Assembly (NCBI GenBank): GCA_045810285.1
Contig: JBJMWE010000080.1
Coordinates: 1 to 38,821 of the forward strand
DNA length: 38,821 bases
Direction of reading: 5' to 3'
From: Scleromatobacter sp045810285
Lineage (GTDB): Bacteria; Pseudomonadota; Gammaproteobacteria; Burkholderiales; Burkholderiaceae_C
A model generated the notes under the pieces. The model ran no database searches. It was given only the letters and a program-made list of their open reading frames with translations, and was not told where the DNA came from. Both the position numbers and the translations under genes were made by a program. Numbering within the stretch: position 1 is the first letter of the stretch; each line of letters opens with the position of its first letter. This document shows, piece by piece, positions 31,388 to 38,821 of this stretch.

Positions 31388-31918
31388 ATGCCGCAAACGT
31401 ACAACGTCGGATCGCGTTCACGCTTCGTGAACTTCATCGCCTGGATGTTCATCCTGCTGGGTGCGTTCGCGTGCGAGTGGGCGCTCATCCAGAACGCCAC
31501 GCAGTCATGGACGGCGCTGGCCGCCGATCCCGCCACGCTGCCCGGCCTCACCGGCTTCCTGGTGCGCCACGCGCACTGGGTGTTCCCGGCGGCGATCGCG
31601 CTGTCGCTGGCCACCATGGTCTGCGCCGCCGGCCTGCTGCGCCGCATCGAGTGGGCGCGCCGCGTCTTCATCGGCCTGCTGATGGTGGCCATCGCGGCCG
31701 ACCTCGCCGGCCTGTGGCTGCAGCAGGAGTTCCTGCACCTGCTGGTCGACCCCGCGCTGCACCACACCGCGCTCACGCAACCGGCGGCCGATTTGTTCGG
31801 CGGCGTCGTGACCGTCGCGCGCGTGCTCGCGGGCCTGCTGACGCTGGTGGCCAGCCTGGCGCTGGTGGGCATCATCCGCCGGCTGATGTCGCCGTCGGTG
31901 CGGCAGGAATTCGCCTGA
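31388..31918 (+). CDS. Small four-helix membrane protein, function unknown
   Basis: A 176-residue protein with four predicted membrane helices at roughly 15-35, 62-82, 92-112 and 140-162. It has no conserved motif that I recognise. A His-rich patch (DPALHHTALTQP) lies in the last external loop. GGGAGA precedes ATG 31388; an in-frame ATG 51 bases upstream lacks a ribosome site and lies inside the leader hairpin. The gene stands alone and is followed by a good terminator. Confidence 0.7.
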   Translation: MPQTYNVGSRSRFVNFIAWMFILLGAFACEWALIQNATQSWTALAADPATLPGLTGFLVRHAHWVFPAAIALSLATMVCAAGLLRRIEWARRVFIGLLMVAIAADLAGLWLQQEFLHLLVDPALHHTALTQPAADLFGGVVTVARVLAGLLTLVASLALVGIIRRLMSPSVRQEFA

Positions 31919-31940
31919 AGCGCTTCGCGCTTGCCTGGTC

Positions 31941-31962
31941 GACGGCCGCGCTTGCGGCCGTC
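31941..31962. terminator. Intrinsic terminator
   Basis: GACGGCCGC (31941-31949), loop GCTT, GCGGCCGTC (31954-31962), followed by GTCGTTTCT. A perfect nine-pair stem between two convergent genes. Confidence 0.75.
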
Positions 31963-31975
31963 GTCGTTTCTGGCC

Positions 31976-32479
31976 TCAGGCCTGGCGCAGGCGATCCGGC
32001 AGGCCGTCGTGCCCGCCGAGCTCGTGCGCCGGCGCGTCGTGCCACCAGTCGGATTCCTTCAGGTCGGCGCGGCGCGACGGGTTCAGCGGGTAGACGATGC
32101 GGTTGGCCTCTTTCCAGGCCTCGCCGCCCACCAGCAGCAGGGCCTCGCGCTCGCCGTTGTTGATGAAGCAGTGGCAGATGCCCGTGCCGGCCGGGAAGGC
32201 CGCGAGGTCGCCCGCGGCCATCGGGTGGATGCGGCCGTCGATCCAGGCGTCGACCGTGCCCTCGATCACGTAGACGAACTCCTCTTCATCGGATTCGGCA
32301 TGCGGCCACGACGACCGGCTGCCCGGCGGCAGCCGCTGCAGGTTGATGCCCACGCGCGTCAGCCCGGCGGCGTCGCCGATGCGGCGCAGCGGGCCCATGG
32401 GCTCGTCGCTCTGCGGGTAGACGTGGCTGCGCTCGGGGACGTCGGCGGCGGAGACGATGAATGGCGGACGGGTTGTCAT
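31976..32479 (-). CDS. Cupin-domain protein
   Basis: A 167-residue single-cupin protein. Motif 1 appears as SSWPHAESDEEEFVYVIEGTV, with the metal-binding His and two Glu, and motif 2 as PAGTGICHCFIN. Relatives include sugar-phosphate isomerases and small-molecule dioxygenases; many are uncharacterised, and substrate cannot be read here. AAGGA precedes ATG 32479 and favours it over an upstream ATG at 32512. Single gene, convergent with the membrane protein. Confidence 0.8.
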   Translation of the reverse strand: MTTRPPFIVSAADVPERSHVYPQSDEPMGPLRRIGDAAGLTRVGINLQRLPPGSRSSWPHAESDEEEFVYVIEGTVDAWIDGRIHPMAAGDLAAFPAGTGICHCFINNGEREALLLVGGEAWKEANRIVYPLNPSRRADLKESDWWHDAPAHELGGHDGLPDRLRQA

Positions 32480-32572
32480 GTCGATCCTTCGGGTGGTGAG
32501 ATGTTCTCTCATGAATGCTGTCCGGACTCTTCATGCGAGTGGCTTCCGATGCTGTCGCCACTTCGTTGGCGC

Positions 32573-32638
32573 GAAGTCGGAGGGAGGGAGAGATCCGGCT
32601 CCGCCGGTCTCGATCCGGCCGGCCCCTCGGGGGACAGG
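32573..32638 (-). repeat. Dispersed GC-rich intergenic element, copy 2
   Basis: The reverse complement starts CTGTCCCCCGAGGGGCCGGCC and ends TCCCTCCGACTT, matching copy 1 at 20262-20337 at both ends; the middle is shorter and diverged but keeps a CCGGC-N3-GCCGG hairpin. It lies between the YchJ-like gene and the cupin gene. Confidence 0.6.
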
Positions 32639-32641
32639 ACA

Positions 32642-33043
32642 CTAGCGACCGTGGGGCTCCATGTCCAGGTAGAACCAGCGCCCGCCTTCCCGCACGAACC
32701 GGCTCGTCTCGTGCAGCCGCTCGGCCTTGCCGCCCAGCTTGCTGCGCGCGACGAACTCGACGATCGCGTGGTCGGCGTCCTGCGGGACGTGGCGGCGCAC
32801 GTCCAGGCCCAGCCAGCGCAGGCCGGCGGGCAGGGGCTCGAGTGTGGCGGGGCGGGTGGATGGGTGCCAGGTGTCGCGGAGGTAGTCGAGCAGGCCCAGC
32901 GTGAAGGCGCTGTAGCGCGAGCGCATGAGGTCCTCGGCGGTGGGCGCCTGCAGGGCGTCGGGGCCGGCGTGCCAGCGCCCGCAGCAGCGTTCGTAGGGTT
33001 GCGGACGGCCGCAGGGGCAGGGCGGGGACGGCGCGAGGGGCAT
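32642..33043 (-). CDS. YchJ-family (UPF0225) SEC-C motif protein
   Basis: A 133-residue protein. An N-terminal SEC-C zinc motif (CPCG at about 9-12, then ERCCGRWH) precedes a YchJ domain with LMRSRYSAFTLGLLDYLRDTWHPSTRP, which is highly typical. Function is unknown; related domains bind zinc and occur in SecA tails and other proteins. Start ATG 33043 has no clear ribosome site. It diverges from imuA, with a LexA box 64 bases upstream of its start. Confidence 0.87.
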   Translation of the reverse strand: MPLAPSPPCPCGRPQPYERCCGRWHAGPDALQAPTAEDLMRSRYSAFTLGLLDYLRDTWHPSTRPATLEPLPAGLRWLGLDVRRHVPQDADHAIVEFVARSKLGGKAERLHETSRFVREGGRWFYLDMEPHGR

Positions 33044-33106
33044 GCGTGAATTGTGCCGCGCGCCGGCGCACTGAACGCTTGCCCCGAGGGGCCGCGGTCC
33101 GATAGA

Positions 33107-33122
33107 CTGTATGAAAATACAG
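33107..33122. promoter_or_regulatory. LexA box
   Basis: CTGTATGAAAATACAG, a full CTGT-N8-ACAG SOS box with near-perfect symmetry. It lies in the divergent region ahead of imuA, 92 bases from its start. Confidence 0.9.
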
Positions 33123-33214
33123 TCATTCGAGGGTCTCCGGCGCGCGGCAACTTCGCCGTGCTGCGATGGCCCCGCTTCGTCCAGTCGTGCGCCTTCGCTT
33201 TCCGGTCACCGTCG

Positions 33215-33922
33215 ATGTCCTCGCCTTCCCCCCTGCTGCCGCTGGAGCACCTGCATCCCGCGCTGTGGCGTGCCCACCAGCTGGGGCGCGGCCGGGAAGC
33301 GGTGCAGGCGAGCGGCTATGCGGCGCTCGATGCCGAGCTGCCGGGCGGCGGCTGGCCGCAGCGGGCGCTCACCGAGCTGCTGCTCGCGGGCACCGGCTGG
33401 GGTGAGATGCGGCTGCTCGCACCGGTGCTCGCGCGCGTGGGCGCGGCCGGGCGCGGCGTGCTGCTGGTGGGGCCGCCGGCCGAGCCGTGCGCCGAAGCGC
33501 TCGCGCAACTGGGCGTCGACCTGGCGCGCTGCGTCGTGATCCGGGGCGACGACCTGTTGTGGCCGCTGGAGCAGGCCCTGCGCAGCGGCCAGGTGGGCGC
33601 GGTCGTCGCGTGGACGCCGGCCAGCCTCAAGGGCGAGGCGCTGCGCCGCCTGCAGCTGGCCGCGCAGTCGCACGACGGCCCCGCCTTCGTGCTGCGCGCC
33701 GCCGCCGCGGCCACGCAGCCCAGTCCGGCGCCGCTGCGGCTGGCGCTCGCCGGCGCGGGCCCCGACGCGATGGCCGTGCGCGTGCTCAAGCGCCGCGGCC
33801 CGGCGCTGGAGGAACCGGTGCTGCTCGCGCTGCCGCCGGTGCTCTCGCGCGCGGCGCGCCAGCGCGCGCTCACGCCCCGGCGCACGCGCGCGACCGTGCG
33901 GGCCTTGTCGGCCATCGCATGA
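33215..33922 (+). CDS. imuA: Translesion synthesis protein ImuA (SulA/RecA-like)
   Basis: A 235-residue distant RecA/SulA-like protein that works with ImuB and DnaE2 in damage-induced mutagenesis. Typical features are LPGGGWPQRALTELLL near 47-62 and GVLLVGPPAEP; a canonical P-loop is absent, as in other proteobacterial ImuA. I chose ATG 33215 because it yields the usual start (LLPLEHLHPALWRAHQLGRG); its ribosome site is weak. imuB follows after 25 bases. The LexA box upstream makes SOS control very likely. Confidence 0.87.
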   Translation: MSSPSPLLPLEHLHPALWRAHQLGRGREAVQASGYAALDAELPGGGWPQRALTELLLAGTGWGEMRLLAPVLARVGAAGRGVLLVGPPAEPCAEALAQLGVDLARCVVIRGDDLLWPLEQALRSGQVGAVVAWTPASLKGEALRRLQLAAQSHDGPAFVLRAAAAATQPSPAPLRLALAGAGPDAMAVRVLKRRGPALEEPVLLALPPVLSRAARQRALTPRRTRATVRALSAIA

Positions 33923-33947
33923 GCCGGGCGAGTCTCCAGGTTCCGTC

Positions 33948-35555
33948 ATGCTCTGGATCGGCGTCCACCTGCCGGCGTTGTCGCTGGAATCCTTCGTCGC
34001 CACGCTGGCGCCGGAGCTGCCGGCCGGCGCGCCGGGGGGCGACGACCTCGACGACCTCGACCTCGTCGGCCCGGTCGCGCTGATCGCGCAGCACCGCATC
34101 GTCGCGGCCAACGACACGGCACGCGCCTGCGGCGTGCGGCCCGGCCAGAAGCGCGCCACCGCGCTCGGCCTGGCGCCGCACCTGCGCCTGGGCGAGGCCG
34201 ACCCGGCGCGCGACGAAGCCGCGCTGATGGCCGTCGCCCACGTGCTGATGGGCTTCACGCCGGCCGTCTCGTTCGGCGGCGACCACGTGGTGCTGGCCGA
34301 GGTGCAGGCCAGCCTGCGCTACTTCGGCGGCCTGCCGCGCCTGGTCGAACGCCTGCGCGCCGAGCTCGCGCCGCTGGGCCACGCGCTGCGCCTGGCCTGC
34401 GCGCCCACGCCCCAGGGCGCGGAGTGGATGGCCCAGCTCGGGGACGAGCGCCCGCCCGCCTTCACCGACGACAAGGCCCGCTGGCGTGCGCGTGTCGGCG
34501 CCGTGCCGGTCGAGCGCATGGCCGGGGCCGCGCCGCACCTGGCCGCGCTCGGCACGCTGGGCCTGGCCACCGCCGCCGACCTGTGGAAGCAGCCACGCGC
34601 CGGCCTCACGCGCCGGTTCGGCGGCCGGCTGCTGGCCGACATCGACCGCGCGCTCGGCGACCAGCCCGACCCGCGCACCGCGCTGCAGCCCGCGCCCGTC
34701 TTCGACAGCCGCCTCGAGCTGTTCATGCGCGCCGACGACAGCGCCGCGCTGCTCACCGGCGCCGCCGTGCTGCTCAATCGCCTCACCGCCTGGGCCACCG
34801 CGCACCACGGCCTGGTCGGCGGCTTCGAGCTGCGGCTGCACCACGAGAGCCGCCGCACGATGATCGAGGATCCGTCGCTGCGCACGACGACGCTGGACAT
34901 CGGCCTGGGCGAGCCGGTGGCCGACACCGCGCACCTGCACGCGCTGCTGCGCGAACGACTGCAGCGCCTGCCGCTGGCCTTCTCGGTGATCGAGATGAGC
35001 CTGCACTGCCACTCGATCACGCCCGGCGCGCCGCCCAACACCGAGCTGTTCCCGTCCGCCGCGAGCGTGGGCGAAGGCTGGAACCGGCTGCTCGAACGCT
35101 TCGAGGCCCGGCTCGGCGCGCACAACATCCAGCGACTGCAGCCGGTGGCCGACCACCGCCCCGAGCGCGCCACCGCCGTGCGTGCGGGCGGCGACCCCGG
35201 GTCGTCGCGCAAGCGCGCCGCCGGCCTGCCGCTGGATCTCGCCGCGCCCGTGAACCCGGCCGCCGCCGCCTCGGGCGATCCGGCGCACTGGCCGCGCCTG
35301 AAGCGCCCCGTCTGGTTGCTGCGCCAGCCGCAGCCGCTGCGCGACGAGGCCGGCACGCCGCTGCTCGCAGGCAAGCCGCTGTGGCTGGTCGCCGGTCCCG
35401 AGCGCATCGAATCCGGCTGGTGGGACGGCGGCTATGCGGCGCGCGACTACTTCATCGCGCAGGATCACGAAGGCGCGCTGCTGTGGGTCTATCGGTTCCG
35501 GCACGCGCCGGAGGTCAGCGAGACGGGGTGGTACCTGCAGGGGCGGTTCGGGTAA
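33948..35555 (+). CDS. imuB: ImuB, catalytically inactive Y-family polymerase homologue
   Basis: A 535-residue Y-family-like protein that acts as a hub linking ImuA, DnaE2 and the beta clamp. The first acidic catalytic motif of true Y-family polymerases (DMDAFYA-like) is replaced by WIGVHLPALSLES, and the second (DEA-like) by EVQASLRYFGG at 118-128, so no polymerase activity is expected. A clamp-binding-like GLPLDL lies at 426-431 (degenerate). The C-terminus (DYFIAQDHEGALLWVYRF) is the conserved ImuB tail. It ends an imuAB operon; the usual third gene dnaE2 does not follow. Confidence 0.9.
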   Translation: MLWIGVHLPALSLESFVATLAPELPAGAPGGDDLDDLDLVGPVALIAQHRIVAANDTARACGVRPGQKRATALGLAPHLRLGEADPARDEAALMAVAHVLMGFTPAVSFGGDHVVLAEVQASLRYFGGLPRLVERLRAELAPLGHALRLACAPTPQGAEWMAQLGDERPPAFTDDKARWRARVGAVPVERMAGAAPHLAALGTLGLATAADLWKQPRAGLTRRFGGRLLADIDRALGDQPDPRTALQPAPVFDSRLELFMRADDSAALLTGAAVLLNRLTAWATAHHGLVGGFELRLHHESRRTMIEDPSLRTTTLDIGLGEPVADTAHLHALLRERLQRLPLAFSVIEMSLHCHSITPGAPPNTELFPSAASVGEGWNRLLERFEARLGAHNIQRLQPVADHRPERATAVRAGGDPGSSRKRAAGLPLDLAAPVNPAAAASGDPAHWPRLKRPVWLLRQPQPLRDEAGTPLLAGKPLWLVAGPERIESGWWDGGYAARDYFIAQDHEGALLWVYRFRHAPEVSETGWYLQGRFG

Positions 35556-35646
35556 GCCCATCTGCGCCCGGCTGCACAAGCGGCATCGAGCGCTTGCGAG
35601 ACGGCTGCGCATGCCTGCAGCAGCCGGCTGGGCGACATCGGCATCC

Positions 35647-37875
35647 TCATGGCAACGCGTACGCCCTGAGCCGCCGATGTCCATCGCCGCCGGTGGCCTC
35701 CAGCAGCACCAGCTTCCTCGACGCCAGCACCCAGGTGCGCCCCTCGAAGCCGTCGCCGAGCGCGATCTGCGCGATCTCGCGCTGCAGCGCCAGGTTGACG
35801 ACGTGCAGCTGCGTATCGTCGGCCGACACCGCGATCGCACCGTCGATGGCCGGCTGGGCGCGCTGCAGCGGGGCGGAGCGATCGGCGCGCGGGGCGATGG
35901 AGGCGCCGCTCCACCACACCAGGCGCGCCATGCCGGGCAGCGGGCCGCAGGTGCTGCCGCGCTGCGAACCGAACGGGCCGGCGCGCCAGTCGTAGCCGAT
36001 GGCGATGGGCGTGCCGCGCGCGTCGTGGCAGGGCGCGGGCGCGGGTTCGGCGGGGCCGGCCGGGTCGTCGCCGAAGGCGGCTTCGGACGTGGCGGTCTCG
36101 CGCACGCGCTTGCCGCTCGCGTCGTAGTCGGCCAGCACGATGCCGCGTGCCGGCGACGTCCAGGCCACGCGCGCCACGTCCCCGCGCACGGGCAGCAGCG
36201 TGGCTGTCCAGCCCGGGCGGCGCTCGACCAGGCGGCGCCGCGTCGGATCGGTGGCGGCGGCCAGCGGACGCCAGGTCAGCGTGTCGCCGCCGGCGTTGAG
36301 GAAACCGGCGCCGCCCGGCGTGACGACGCTGCAGACGTTCCTCGAACGCGGCGTGGGCAGCGCCGTGGAGGTGGTGCCGGTGGCGGGATCGAGCCTGGCG
36401 AGCTGCGTGCCCTGGTCGAGCCACAGGCCGCCGTCGCGGGTGGCGATCAGCGAAGCGTCGCGGGCGGCGCTGGCGCACGGCAGCGCCGGCGCCGCGACCT
36501 GCGGAGCGTCCGCGTCGAGATCGCGCGTCCACAGCGGCATGAGCACGCGCTCGGCGCGCGCCAGCGTTCGGGCGCCCGGGGTCTCGCCGGGCTCGCGGCA
36601 GGCGCCGGCGTCCCAGGCCTTGGCCGCGTCGCGCGTCGCCGTGACGGCGGCGGCCGGCAGGGTGACGTCGACCACGCGCTCGTCGTCGGGCACCGCGGGC
36701 CAGCCGGCGATCGTCTCGCCCGTCTCGGGCTCGACGGGCTGCGTGGCGAGCGCGAACACGCGGTCGCCCGCCGGCGTCGTCGCCAGGCCCCCGAGCGCGT
36801 ACTTCGACGTCACGCGCTCCAGCGGGCGCCCGCTGGCCATGTCCTGCACCACGAGCACGGAACGCGCGCCCGTCGCCAGTTCGGCGGCGTCCAGGGCCGC
36901 GTCCAGCGGCCGTGTGGACGCGATCCAGCGGCCGTAGGGATCGACGATGAACGCGGCGCCGAGGTCGTCGCCCACCTGCGCGCGCACGTGCGGCCCGGCG
37001 CCGCACACGCCCGGGGAATACTGCACGAGTTCGAGCGCCTGCGGCACGGGCGACGCGCCGGCCGGCACGGCCTGCTGCGCCAGCGCGCGGCGGCGCTCGT
37101 CGACGGCGAACAGCGCGCCGGTGTGCGCGGAGAAGTCCACCTGCAGCGCGGCGCGCGAGGCGAGCGGCGCATCGAGTTCGATGTCGTTGACGAGCGCCTT
37201 GCTGGCCAGGTCCCACACCGAGAAGCTGAGGCGGCCCGCGCCGTGCGCGTCGGGCAGCGCGGCGCCGGCGACCAGCAGGCGGGCGTCGTGGTCGACGAAC
37301 TGCAGGCGCAGCGTGCGGGTGCGCGGCGCCGCGGGCAACGAGGCGACGACGCGCTGCGTGGCGATGTCGACGACGGCATCGGGCGTCGCGATCCAGCGGC
37401 CGTCCGACGAGATCGCCAGGGCCGCCGCCTGCGGACCGCCGCCGCAGTCGGCGGGCATCGCCGCGACCCACGCGCCGTCGGCCGGCCCCAGCGGACGGCC
37501 TTGCCCGTCGACGATCCACGGCCGCCATGCCAGCGTGGGCGCGGCGCCGGACGCGTTGCCGAAGTCGACGAGGCCCACGCACTGGCGCCGCGTCGCCAGC
37601 GCCAGCCGGCGGCCGTCGTCCGACGCGGCCAGCAGCTGCACGCCGGGCGGCAGCTGCAGCGTCGTGTCCTGCGCCGGATCGGCCAGGTTCACGCGATGCA
37701 GCACGTCGTGCGCGTCGACGTGCAGGCGCCACGCGCCGTCGCCCGAGAGCGCGAGCGGCGCACGCGCGGCCTGGATCTCGAGCAGCCGCTGCTCCTGCGG
37801 GCCGAAGCCCGCCGCCGACGCGGACGCGGCCAGGCCGCAGAGGAGGGCGAGCGAAAGGAGGCGGTGCGAAGTCAC
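35647..37875 (-). CDS. Secreted beta-propeller-like (WD40/YVTN-like) protein, unknown function
   Basis: A 742-residue protein. The GTG start at 37875 gives a good signal peptide (VTSHRLLSLALLCGLAASASA); no ATG is available in frame before it and the ribosome site is weak. The mature part has many repeats of the WD40/PQQ-like type with SGDGAWRLHVDA, ALAISSDGRWIATPD and GGLATTPAGDRVFALA, each suggestive of one propeller blade, and several scattered cysteines suitable for periplasmic disulfides. No catalytic motif is seen. A scaffold or binding role outside the cytoplasm is an inference. It is convergent with imuB. Confidence 0.7.
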   Translation of the reverse strand: MTSHRLLSLALLCGLAASASAAGFGPQEQRLLEIQAARAPLALSGDGAWRLHVDAHDVLHRVNLADPAQDTTLQLPPGVQLLAASDDGRRLALATRRQCVGLVDFGNASGAAPTLAWRPWIVDGQGRPLGPADGAWVAAMPADCGGGPQAAALAISSDGRWIATPDAVVDIATQRVVASLPAAPRTRTLRLQFVDHDARLLVAGAALPDAHGAGRLSFSVWDLASKALVNDIELDAPLASRAALQVDFSAHTGALFAVDERRRALAQQAVPAGASPVPQALELVQYSPGVCGAGPHVRAQVGDDLGAAFIVDPYGRWIASTRPLDAALDAAELATGARSVLVVQDMASGRPLERVTSKYALGGLATTPAGDRVFALATQPVEPETGETIAGWPAVPDDERVVDVTLPAAAVTATRDAAKAWDAGACREPGETPGARTLARAERVLMPLWTRDLDADAPQVAAPALPCASAARDASLIATRDGGLWLDQGTQLARLDPATGTTSTALPTPRSRNVCSVVTPGGAGFLNAGGDTLTWRPLAAATDPTRRRLVERRPGWTATLLPVRGDVARVAWTSPARGIVLADYDASGKRVRETATSEAAFGDDPAGPAEPAPAPCHDARGTPIAIGYDWRAGPFGSQRGSTCGPLPGMARLVWWSGASIAPRADRSAPLQRAQPAIDGAIAVSADDTQLHVVNLALQREIAQIALGDGFEGRTWVLASRKLVLLEATGGDGHRRLRAYALP

Positions 37876-37949
37876 GGGCGGTCGTTCAGGTGATGCGATG
37901 CACCCGACGATAGCCACTTGCGTGCCGGCCCGCAGGGAAGGAACGCTCA

Positions 37950-37974
37950 CACGCCGCGGAGACTTCGCGGCGTG
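37950..37974 (-). terminator. Candidate terminator after the DUF1566 gene
   Basis: CACGCCGCG (37950-37958) and CGCGGCGTG (37966-37974) make a perfect nine-pair stem with a seven-base loop, 9 bases past the stop. The minus-strand continuation has only a scattered T-rich stretch. Confidence 0.5.
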
Positions 37975-37982
37975 GCGCAAGC

Positions 37983-38492
37983 TCAGCGGCCCGTGTGGAC
38001 CAGGATGACGCCGTAGTCGTTCAGCTCGGACTGGCGGTACTTGCCGGGCGCCGTGCCCATGCCTTCCGAGCCCTTGTTGAAGCGCACGTACCAGGCGGAG
38101 ATGCCACTGGAGTGCGAGCTGGTCCAGAACGGCGGGGTGCTGGCCTTGACGCCGGGGAAGACGACGGTGTCGATCGCGGGCGAATCGCCCTTGTCCGCCT
38201 TGACGGGATCGATCAGCATCTCGAGTTCCTTCTCGGTGGGCACGCGCCAGGTGGAGTCGCCGGTGCGCTGCGCGGCGTCCCACTTGAAGCCCGGGTCACC
38301 GCCCTTGCAACCGCCGTCGACGAATTCCTGGCCGTAGGCGCAGCGCTTCCACGTGAGGTTGGCGGCCGCGTCGTAGGCCTCGCCGCCGTGCACCTCGAAC
38401 GTGTGCGCCACGGCCTTGTGCTTGTTGTGCCAGATGGCGTAGCCGCCGTAGGCCACCGCGATGACCACCGCGATCTTGATCAGCGTACCCAT
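37983..38492 (-). CDS. DUF1566 (Lcl C-terminal domain) protein
   Basis: A 169-residue protein with an N-terminal membrane helix (about 4-20) acting as anchor or signal. A DUF1566/Lcl_C domain follows with LTWKRCAYGQ, the WRVPTEKELEMLID motif at about 82-95, PPFWTSSHSS and WYVRFNKG. The domain recurs in secreted and surface proteins and resembles sulfatase-modifying/lectin-like folds; the role here is unknown. Two cysteines (near 51 and 62) could pair in the periplasm. GGAGG precedes ATG 38492. It lies upstream of the propeller gene in the same direction with 107 bases between, so it may be co-expressed. Confidence 0.82.
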   Translation of the reverse strand: MGTLIKIAVVIAVAYGGYAIWHNKHKAVAHTFEVHGGEAYDAAANLTWKRCAYGQEFVDGGCKGGDPGFKWDAAQRTGDSTWRVPTEKELEMLIDPVKADKGDSPAIDTVVFPGVKASTPPFWTSSHSSGISAWYVRFNKGSEGMGTAPGKYRQSELNDYGVILVHTGR

Positions 38493-38821
38493 GATGTTTT
38501 CCTCCCTGTCATTGACCTGTCATTGCTGCGGGCCGGTGCCCGGCCGCGCTGGCGCGAACTCTAGCGCGGCGCAGTATAGGTTGGCAGCTCGACGGCAACT
38601 TGGGGACGGCCTCGGCGTGAACGATGCCGCATCCGGCCTGGAGGCGCGCCTCCAGACGCGCCTCGAATCCCGTCGCCGGGCGCGCATTCGCAGGATTCGT
38701 CGAACGGCCGGCAAGCATGCGATCGCCATACCCCTGGATGTACCGCGAAATGGGGATGCACGGCTGCCGCTTCCCCCATTGACGCTGCCGGGGGGCGATC
38801 CAACACTTGCGCCCACCCCCC
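38493..38821. other. Right-end region without a convincing gene
   Basis: About 330 bases. Open minus-strand frames here are arginine- and proline-rich with no recognisable fold or ribosome site. Apart from an 18-base palindrome I see no signal; it presumably includes the promoter of the DUF1566 gene. Confidence 0.5.
38638..38655. repeat. Perfect 18-base palindrome
   Basis: CTGGAGGCGCGCCTCCAG, followed closely by a second partial GACGCGCCTC. It could be a cruciform, an operator or a terminator stem; no T-run follows. Confidence 0.5.

Noticed and set aside
38520..38816. Minus-strand frames at the right end
   Set aside because: Arg/Pro/Ser-rich, no ribosome site and no recognisable fold; typical spurious frames at this GC content.
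1..38821. Genomic island or prophage boundaries, tRNA or rRNA genes
   Set aside because: No integrase, transposase, tRNA-like fold or sharp change in composition was seen; apart from the AT-richer intergenic spacers, base use looks uniform.

Overview
This is one contiguous stretch of a very GC-rich bacterial chromosome with no phage, IS element, CRISPR array or RNA gene that I can see. Gene content points to a betaproteobacterium of the order Burkholderiales, perhaps a Roseateles/Mitsuaria-type organism: an exosortase-A (XrtA/PEP-CTERM)-type exopolysaccharide locus, an ahpC-ahpF pair beside feoAB, imuA-imuB and a D-xylose isomerase operon. The order-level call is inference from gene families, not from a marker gene.

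Layout. (1) 1-7393: a leftward exopolysaccharide operon (polyprenyl glycosylphosphotransferase, export lipoprotein, chain-length determinant, tyrosine autokinase, start of an exported protein cut by the window edge), diverging from a rightward tviB-tviC pair that would supply a UDP-N-acetylhexosaminuronate-type precursor. (2) 7455-16796: the most unusual block. A large TonB-dependent receptor is followed on the minus strand by a flavin-dependent-halogenase homologue lacking the catalytic lysine, a SapC-family protein, a JmjC/cupin-like protein and a second halogenase with intact motifs. Upstream lie four LacI-type palindromes and a divergent arylformamidase-like hydrolase. (3) 16793-21970: feoA-feoB with a FeoB-associated Cys-rich protein, diverging from ahpC-ahpF. 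The shared control region carries a sigma-70-like promoter overlapped by a Fur box and two OxyR-like CTAT-N7-ATAG sites. (4) 22024-29396: D-xylose uptake and catabolism (xylF, xylH, single-domain xylG, xylB, xylA), diverging from a ROK repressor with a clear inverted-repeat operator between them. (5) 29465-32479: small accessory genes (GFA-family protein, RarD, a four-helix membrane protein, a cupin) and a 600-base intergenic region full of REP-like repeats. (6) 32642-38821: a YchJ-like gene and imuA-imuB around a LexA box, then a large secreted beta-propeller-like protein, a DUF1566 protein and an apparently non-coding right end.

How the parts fit: xylFHG imports D-xylose, XylA and XylB convert it to xylulose-5-phosphate, and XylR senses it. 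FeoAB imports Fe(II) under apparent Fur control, while AhpCF removes peroxides under apparent OxyR control, so iron uptake and peroxide defence share one regulatory region. The halogenase block looks like a substrate-induced outer-membrane uptake locus of unknown substrate and is the best candidate for undescribed biology. All similarity statements rest on motif recognition by eye; no database search was run.
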